Positions 59,389 to 64,000 of a stretch of DNA of 64,000 nt are shown in pieces. Made by a program: the position numbers and the translations under genes. Under the pieces are notes generated by a model. It ran no database searches. It worked only from the letters and a program-made list of their open reading frames with translations, and was not told the DNA's origin. The stretch is from Scatomorpha sp964367935 (lineage in GTDB: Bacteria; Bacillota; Clostridia; Oscillospirales; Oscillospiraceae). Every line of letters starts with the position of its first letter. Within the stretch, counting starts at the first letter, position 1. The stretch is from positions 310,001-374,000 of the forward strand of contig CAYIYZ010000001.1 in the NCBI GenBank assembly GCA_964367935.1, written 5' to 3'.

Positions 59389-60751
59389 GTGCTTTGTGAC
59401 GAGTGTAGAGAATGAGCGCTTCGCCGGCGAGTAGGGATATGACAGAGCCAATGGTGATGGGTAAGGTCGCTGCAAGTGTCTCTTCGTCTAAGGAAAGCGG
59501 TACGGCGGTGAAGATGATCGATACTATAATGAGCACCATGGGCACAAGTGCGAGTATGCGCAAAAAGCCGTAGGAGCCGCTGACCTTAAAGGGTCTCACC
59601 GTGTCGGGGTCTGTGCGACGCAGCTTCAAAAACGCCGGGAATATGGGTATATATGCCAAGAGGAACATTACAAGATTCAGTGCAAAGAAACTCCAGAACA
59701 GGTCGGACTCGGGCATGAGTGCGCCTATGAGCACTATGACGGTGGCGACTATGCCGTTAATGACAGAGGCACCTATGGGCATGTTGTGCTTCTTGCTCCT
59801 GTTTTTAAATACGGCAGGCATATCGTTGCGGTCGGCGGCGTAGGCGGCGACGTTGTTTACGCCGAGTGACCAGGAGATCATGTTACCGAAGAGGGTAATG
59901 AGAAACAGCACCGCCATGAGTGAGATGAACAGACCGCCCTCAACGCCCAGGATAAGCATCATGGCGTCAATTAGTCCCGAGTCGGTGCTAATCTCGTCCG
60001 TGGGTATGGCGACGCCTATGCCGAAAGCGCAGAAGAGGTAGATGGCGGCTATGACTACACCGCCTATAATAACCGCTTTGGGTATCTCCTTTTTCGGGTC
60101 TTTCATGTCCTCGGTGAAGGTACAGAGTACCTCGAAGCCAAGGAAATTAAAGAGGATAACGGAGATATAAGACAGACTGCCGAGGTCAAAGGAGGGCAGT
60201 AGAGACGTGAGCGTGTACTCGTTGGCCACGCCTCGAGTGACGGCACCGTAGATACCGAGAATGCCGACGGTGAGGGCGAGCACGACCTTTATGACAGCAC
60301 AACCGTTTAAGATCCAAACGCTATCGCTGACAGGGTAGAGGCTGATGAAAACGACTACCCAAACGAAGGCGAGCTGTATGCCGAGTGATATGACCGGGTT
60401 AATGTCACTACCGAGCGCTATGGCTATGATTTCGGGGCATAGCACGGCGAGTGACGCCATCCAGATAGGGAAGTTAATCCAGTAGCACCAGGAGGCACGG
60501 GCGGCGATTTTCCCCTCGGGATAAGCGGAGCGTATCCAGTCGTAGAGGCCGCCGTCACCGTTATAGCTTGTGCCGAGTTCGGAGGCTATAAGTCCATAGG
60601 GCAGGAGAAAAGCGATTATCATAAATATCCACCAGAAGTACTGGGAGTTACCTATGGAGGCGACGGGAGCTGCCGCCTCTGCGACGAAGACGACGCAGAT
60701 GACGGTCAGTATAGCGTCACGAAGTTTGAATTTTTTTCTTTGGGTGTCCAT
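59384..60751 (-). CDS. aguD: APC-family amino acid permease, probable agmatine/putrescine antiporter
   Basis: 455 residues and 12 membrane segments of the APC superfamily, resembling AguD and other amine antiporters: an N-terminal helix with VFVAEAAAPVASIG, YNGDGGLYDWIRSAYPEG, FNFLGFEVLCTFTEDMKDPKKEIP and SWSLGVNNVAAYAADRNDMP. Its position between ptcA and aguA argues for agmatine/putrescine exchange. The repeat array upstream lengthens the gap to ptcA to about 470 bases. Confidence 0.85.
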   Translation of the reverse strand: MDTQRKKFKLRDAILTVICVVFVAEAAAPVASIGNSQYFWWIFMIIAFLLPYGLIASELGTSYNGDGGLYDWIRSAYPEGKIAARASWCYWINFPIWMASLAVLCPEIIAIALGSDINPVISLGIQLAFVWVVVFISLYPVSDSVWILNGCAVIKVVLALTVGILGIYGAVTRGVANEYTLTSLLPSFDLGSLSYISVILFNFLGFEVLCTFTEDMKDPKKEIPKAVIIGGVVIAAIYLFCAFGIGVAIPTDEISTDSGLIDAMMLILGVEGGLFISLMAVLFLITLFGNMISWSLGVNNVAAYAADRNDMPAVFKNRSKKHNMPIGASVINGIVATVIVLIGALMPESDLFWSFFALNLVMFLLAYIPIFPAFLKLRRTDPDTVRPFKVSGSYGFLRILALVPMVLIIVSIIFTAVPLSLDEETLAATLPITIGSVISLLAGEALILYTRHKAR

Positions 60752-60869
60752 TTGTTTCGTATCCCCACAAAACAGGTTTTGCAGGGCCCCCTTTTTAATT
60801 TAATCTGCTCGTCGGAAGTGAATTCCGACGGCGTCAAGGCTTTGCCGGCGCTGGCGCCCACGGGCGCCG

Positions 60870-61212
60870 AATAGAAAGTTTTACTCGATTTTTTTCAAAA
60901 AATCGTGGGGTCTTGGGGCGACGCCCCAAGTCGCTTTTCGCAAAAAGCGAAATTCTCGGGGGTTCGGGGCAGAGCCCCGACTAAAAAACTAGAGAAGAAC
61001 AATTGCGGAGCAATTGCAAAGCGTCCTCGTGCAACGAGGTCGCCCGCTTTTCGCAAAAAGCGAAATTCTCGGGGTTCGGGGCAGAGCCCCGACTAAAAAA
61101 CTAAAGAAGAACAATTGCGGAGCAATTGCAAAGCGTCCTCGTGCAACGAGGTCGCCCTCTTTTCGCAAAAGCGAAATTCTCGGGGTTCGGGGCAGAGCCC
61201 CGACAAAAAAAC
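60870..61212 (+). repeat. Element A, tandemly amplified form, between ptcA and aguD
   Basis: Fills most of the 60752-61217 gap. After CGATTTTTTTC/AAAAAATCG and TTGGGGC/GCCCCAA comes a unit of about 110 bases: CGCTTTTCGCAAAAAGCG, a GTTCGGGGC-AGA-GCCCCGAC hairpin, CTAAAAAACTA, GAAGAACAATTGC/GCAATTG and CCTCGT/ACGAGG. The unit is repeated about two and a half times, with single changes such as a lost A in the third copy. The remaining 60752-60869 holds a partial CAAAACAGGTTTTG hairpin like the element B end. Confidence 0.85.
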
Positions 61213-61217
61213 TAATA

Positions 61218-62231
61218 TCAGCAGTCGCAGATACAGTTTTGCATAAAGCGCATGAGCTCCTCTTCGGCGGCGGCTATTTTTAGCTCAGAGTTACAGGGTC
61301 TGTAGCGAGTGAGGTATACGAGCAGACCACGCATGGCGGTCAGTCTGTTACCTGCCTGTTCCCAACAGAGTGAGCTGACGGAGTCGGCGACCTCGTCCGT
61401 GACGTCCTCACCACGAGTGGCAGGCAGACAGTGCAAAAACTTACAGCCGATGTTGCCGAGGTTCATAAGCTCACGGTTCACCTGATAGTCACCGAAGACA
61501 CGCACACGCTCCTCCTTGGGCAGTTCGCTCTCGTATAGACCGTACCAAACGTCGGTGTAGATGAAATCGGCACCACGCACCGCCTCTTTGTCGTCCGTTA
61601 TGAGCCAAGAGCCGCCCGAGGCGAGGCTGTTGCGCTCGAGGATTTTCTTGTGCTCCTCATTTAGCTGATGTGTTTTCGGGCCGTACTGCACGAAGTGCAT
61701 ACCGAGCTTTGTTGTGATAAAGCCGAGGGAGGCGCAGACCTGAGTGCCGTCACCCACGAACACGATTTTGCAGTCCTCGAGGCGCTTACCCGTGGGCAGG
61801 TGCTCAACGATGGTACACATGTCGCCTATCTCCTGTGTGGGGTGGTTGTAGTCGCTCATACCGTTTAGCACGGGTATAGTGCTCGCCTTAGCGAGTCTTT
61901 CAACACTGTTGTGCTCTATCACACGAGCCATGACGATATCGACGAGCTGTGAGAGCACTTTGCCCGTGTCCTCTATGGTTTCGTGGCCACCGAGCTGTAT
62001 CATGCCCGGTCCGAGATACTGGGCGTGACCGCCCATTTGACTCATAGCGGTCTCGAAGGATACACGTGTTCTTGTGGAGGATTGTTGGAATATCATGCCG
62101 AGGGTCAGGTTTTTCATAAACGGTGGGTAGTAACCGGACTTGATCGCCTTTTTAATGGCAAGTGACAGCCCGATAATTTCGAGTAGTTCGGTTTTGGTGA
62201 AGTCGGCGGTGTCAATAAAATCTCTTTTCAT
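61218..62231 (-). CDS. ptcA: Putrescine carbamoyltransferase
   Basis: Phosphorolysis of carbamoylputrescine to putrescine and carbamoyl phosphate. 337 residues of the transcarbamylase family. The carbamoyl phosphate site is SSTRTRVSFE (STRTR), then QLGGHETIEDT, MSDYNHPTQEIGD and HCLPATRG. YYPPFMKNLTLGMIFQQ and GGHETIEDTGKVLSQLVD are typical of the putrescine rather than the ornithine enzyme; the context agrees. ATG 62231 follows GGAGGT. First gene of the operon. Confidence 0.93.
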   Translation of the reverse strand: MKRDFIDTADFTKTELLEIIGLSLAIKKAIKSGYYPPFMKNLTLGMIFQQSSTRTRVSFETAMSQMGGHAQYLGPGMIQLGGHETIEDTGKVLSQLVDIVMARVIEHNSVERLAKASTIPVLNGMSDYNHPTQEIGDMCTIVEHLPTGKRLEDCKIVFVGDGTQVCASLGFITTKLGMHFVQYGPKTHQLNEEHKKILERNSLASGGSWLITDDKEAVRGADFIYTDVWYGLYESELPKEERVRVFGDYQVNRELMNLGNIGCKFLHCLPATRGEDVTDEVADSVSSLCWEQAGNRLTAMRGLLVYLTRYRPCNSELKIAAAEEELMRFMQNCICDC

Positions 62232-62342
62232 GTTTACCTCCAAATGTGAACATATTTTTCATTTCAGGTATAGTGTTTTCAAAAATGCACATTTTATTAG
62301 TGCAAAGGAAAATTACTGAAATAAAATAAGGAGTGAAAAGAG

Positions 62343-62510
62343 ATGGCAAGCAAGAAGAAGCCGAAGGCAACACCGCAGTATACGGATTATCCGCCCGACG
62401 CACCGGACAGGAACAACTTCCCTCCGCAGTTTTCGGATGAAGCGCCGACAAGTTACAGTGACGGCAGTCGTTCGAAGAATATCAAAAACGGCAGTCCGAG
62501 CGATAGATAG
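62343..62510 (+). CDS. Small hypothetical protein, 55 residues
   Basis: Not recognised. A lysine-rich start (MASKKKPKA) is followed by a Pro/Asp/Asn/Ser-rich, probably disordered stretch with YTDYPPDAPDRNNFPPQF. AAGGAG lies before the ATG and a terminator follows within a few bases, which supports a real gene. Divergent from ptcA. Too short for routine gene callers. Confidence 0.55.
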   Translation: MASKKKPKATPQYTDYPPDAPDRNNFPPQFSDEAPTSYSDGSRSKNIKNGSPSDR

Positions 62511-62514
62511 CAAG

Positions 62515-62550
62515 AAAAAAGCCCCGATGCTTAGCATCGGGGCTTTTGAA
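62515..62550. terminator. Terminator between the 55- and 95-residue genes
   Basis: AAAAGCCCCGATGC/GCATCGGGGCTTTT, symmetric, serving two convergent genes. Confidence 0.9.
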
Positions 62551-62556
62551 AATCTA

Positions 62557-62844
62557 TTATTTCTTTGTAAGAGCTCTCTCTAACCAGACGGAGCCAATAT
62601 CCAAAGCGGCGTAAAGACTATCCTTCTCAAGCTTCTTGAGCACCTTATCACGTGACTTCAAGTCGGGGTCGGTGAGCTGTAATTGCACCAAAACCTTAGT
62701 GGCAACCTCAAGATCTTCAACCATCTTCTTGTCAAGTACCTTTATTACTATGACGTGTGAGTCGCCCATATCACCGTAATAAACGAAATCATCTTTCCTG
62801 CGCAAGGGGCGCCCTTTATACTCCAATATCTTCTTTTCAGACAT
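62557..62844 (-). CDS. Hypothetical protein, 95 residues
   Basis: Not recognised, though it looks conserved-type: EYKGRPLRRKDDFVYYGDMGDSHVIVIKVLD, then a helical C-terminal half (EVATKVLVQLQLT, SRDKVLKKLEKDSLYAALDIGSVWLERAL). Soluble, alpha/beta. GGAGG lies before the ATG. Downstream of the PBP gene on the same strand, after a gap of about 67 bases. Confidence 0.75.
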   Translation of the reverse strand: MSEKKILEYKGRPLRRKDDFVYYGDMGDSHVIVIKVLDKKMVEDLEVATKVLVQLQLTDPDLKSRDKVLKKLEKDSLYAALDIGSVWLERALTKK

Positions 62845-62911
62845 AGTAAACCTCCAAAACGAGTTTTGTTACCGAATTGTAACACATATTAATCAACTTG
62901 TCAACAAAGTT

Positions 62912-64000
62912 TTAGGCGAAAGTGTCACCGTCGGTGGGCTCCGGTTCCGGCTCACGCTCCGGCACGGGGCTTTCCGCTATGGGTGCTTCGCTATTCTGCG
63001 GCGCCTCCGACTGCGCTACCTCGGGGGTAGGGTCGTATTCCGGCTGACGCGAGGTCTGAGGTGTAGCAGTTACATTGGGAGTGTCCGATTCTTCCGGATC
63101 GTCCGATTCTTCCGGATCGGGTGAGGGGCTTGGGTTTTGTTGCTCCTCCAGATCCTCCAAAAGGTCACCGAAGAGCATGGTGTCACCGCCAATGGTCGGC
63201 TGAGGGAAGGACCTGTACTCAAGACCTGCGTGCAGGGGCTCCATGACCTTACGCCAAATTTGTGCCGCAGGGTTACCGTAGAAGTACATTTGCTCATTTT
63301 CGTCGTAGCCCGTCCAAACGGCGGCGACGTAGTAGCCTGTCATACCCACGAACCAACGGTTCCACTCATTAGAGCTTGTGCCGGTTTTACCTGCAACGGC
63401 TGTGCTGGAGAAGTAGGCCTCTGTGCCCGTACCGCCCGAGACAGCGCCCTGCAACATACTTGTTATATTGTTGGCAGTATTGGCGCTCCATGCCACATGT
63501 GTCGCCGGCGTATTATCCATGACCATGTTACCGTTAGCGTCAGTTACGTGCGTATAGGTGCGTGATTCCGTAAATATACCGGCGTTGACGAAGCTCCCGA
63601 ACGCCTGCGTCATCTCACGCACGGTCGCACCGTTTGTGAGCTCACCGAGAGATAGGGCCGCGTAGCTGTAGTCGCCCTCCACCAAGGTGGTGAAGCCGAG
63701 TTTATTCACGAGGTATTCGTAAGAGGCGGTCAGCCCCAGTTTATCGAGAATCTGTGCCGATACGGTGTTAAGAGAACTGACGAGAGCGGAGCGTATAGAT
63801 ACAATACCGTAGTTACCGCCGCCCGAGTTTCGTGGGTACCACCACGTGCCCGATAGGCTACCGTCCGCCGAGTCGTTTACCAAGGTGTACTGCGTGATAA
63901 GCCCGTACTCAAGAGCGGGGCCGTATACGGCGAGTGGCTTAAAGGATGAGCCGGGCGGTCTTTGCGTGTCTATGCGGTTAAGCCCGAAGTTAATATTTTT
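62912..64000 (-). CDS. Class A penicillin-binding protein, C-terminal part (5' end outside window)
   Basis: About 362 residues are visible, the transpeptidase domain of a bifunctional PBP1A-like peptidoglycan synthase. The active-site serine is in RPPGSSFKPLAVY (SxxK), the SxN motif is in VSSLNTVSA, and KTG is in VAGKTGTSSNEWNRWFVG. A long acidic, Pro/Ser/Glu-rich tail (about 100 residues, with repeated DDPEESD) ends the chain. The glycosyltransferase domain lies beyond the right edge. Confidence 0.95.
   Translation of the reverse strand, partial: KNINFGLNRIDTQRPPGSSFKPLAVYGPALEYGLITQYTLVNDSADGSLSGTWWYPRNSGGGNYGIVSIRSALVSSLNTVSAQILDKLGLTASYEYLVNKLGFTTLVEGDYSYAALSLGELTNGATVREMTQAFGSFVNAGIFTESRTYTHVTDANGNMVMDNTPATHVAWSANTANNITSMLQGAVSGGTGTEAYFSSTAVAGKTGTSSNEWNRWFVGMTGYYVAAVWTGYDENEQMYFYGNPAAQIWRKVMEPLHAGLEYRSFPQPTIGGDTMLFGDLLEDLEEQQNPSPSPDPEESDDPEESDTPNVTATPQTSRQPEYDPTPEVAQSEAPQNSEAPIAESPVPEREPEPEPTDGDTFA

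Noticed and set aside
60870..61212. CRISPR array
   Set aside because: The repeated units are contiguous, about 110 bases and internally palindromic, with no unique spacers and no cas genes.
61218..62231. Ornithine carbamoyltransferase (arginine deiminase pathway)
   Set aside because: Sequence details and the adjacent agmatine deiminase gene favour putrescine carbamoyltransferase; no arginine deiminase gene is present.
1..64000. tRNA or rRNA genes
   Set aside because: Intergenic regions were read for cloverleaf landmarks (GGTTCGA-type T loops and CCA ends) and none was convincing.

Overview
The window looks like a chromosomal segment of a Gram-positive member of the Bacillota, most likely a clostridial lineage. 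This rests on strong GGAGG-type ribosome binding sites, sigma-A promoters with 17-bp spacers, a large SRP RNA with an Alu domain just upstream of dnaX, type III glutamine synthetase, CoaX, DegV, type II thymidine kinase and S-layer homology (SLH) proteins. Isoleucine is very often coded by ATA. I saw no rRNA, tRNA or CRISPR array. The species cannot be named from sequence alone.

Layout: 1-3.9 kb (minus) holds the start of glnN, a gamma-carbonic anhydrase family protein and a tsaE-tsaB-upp operon. 4-8.2 kb holds rodA, a pyridoxine-type kinase, trmO and a secreted degenerate polysaccharide deacetylase. 8.3-10.1 kb is an AT-richer FetAB-like ABC exporter divergent from a PadR regulator. 10.3-13.1 kb is a PepSY protein with a two-component system. 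13.3-26.6 kb is mostly housekeeping: tspO, aroK, two MFS carriers, GDPD, hemolysin III, DegV, SDR, a radical SAM enzyme, and a zinc phospholipase/rhomboid/coaX/ECF cluster, then deoD. 26.8-30.9 kb holds udk-tdk, rpsO and pnp. 31-37.6 kb holds tdh and three tandem RCC1-propeller/SLH surface proteins. 38.5-41 kb is SRP RNA-dnaX-ybaB. 41.3-50.8 kb holds an omega-amidase, a cupin, an NfeD-SPFH-hexokinase-flavoprotein-peptidase run, a lone prepilin, rplM-rpsI and a ttcA-like gene. 51-57 kb holds an SLH-anchored metalloprotease and an isolated phage terminase pair. 57.2-62.2 kb is a complete agmatine deiminase operon (ptcA-aguD-aguA-arcC). The right edge carries two small genes and the 3' part of a class A PBP.

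The most unusual content is between the genes. Element B (about 180-200 bp, six long copies plus solitary end hairpins) always sits against an intrinsic terminator. At three convergent gene pairs the terminator is present on both sides of the element, with locus-specific sequence. Several of its stems differ between copies by compensating changes. Element A is a modular chain of hairpins that usually begins right after a stop codon; it occurs as full composites, a short form, and a tandemly amplified form inside the agmatine operon. Short C dyads are scattered. Two genes, rodA and the GDPD gene, have well-placed Shine-Dalgarno sequences whose only suitably spaced in-frame codon is AUA or AUU.

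Functional links: the tsa genes and trmO act on the same tRNA modification (t6A37 and its methylation). udk, tdk, upp and deoD form a nucleoside salvage set. The agmatine operon yields ATP, ammonia and putrescine. The RCC1-SLH proteins and the SLH metalloprotease would decorate the cell wall.
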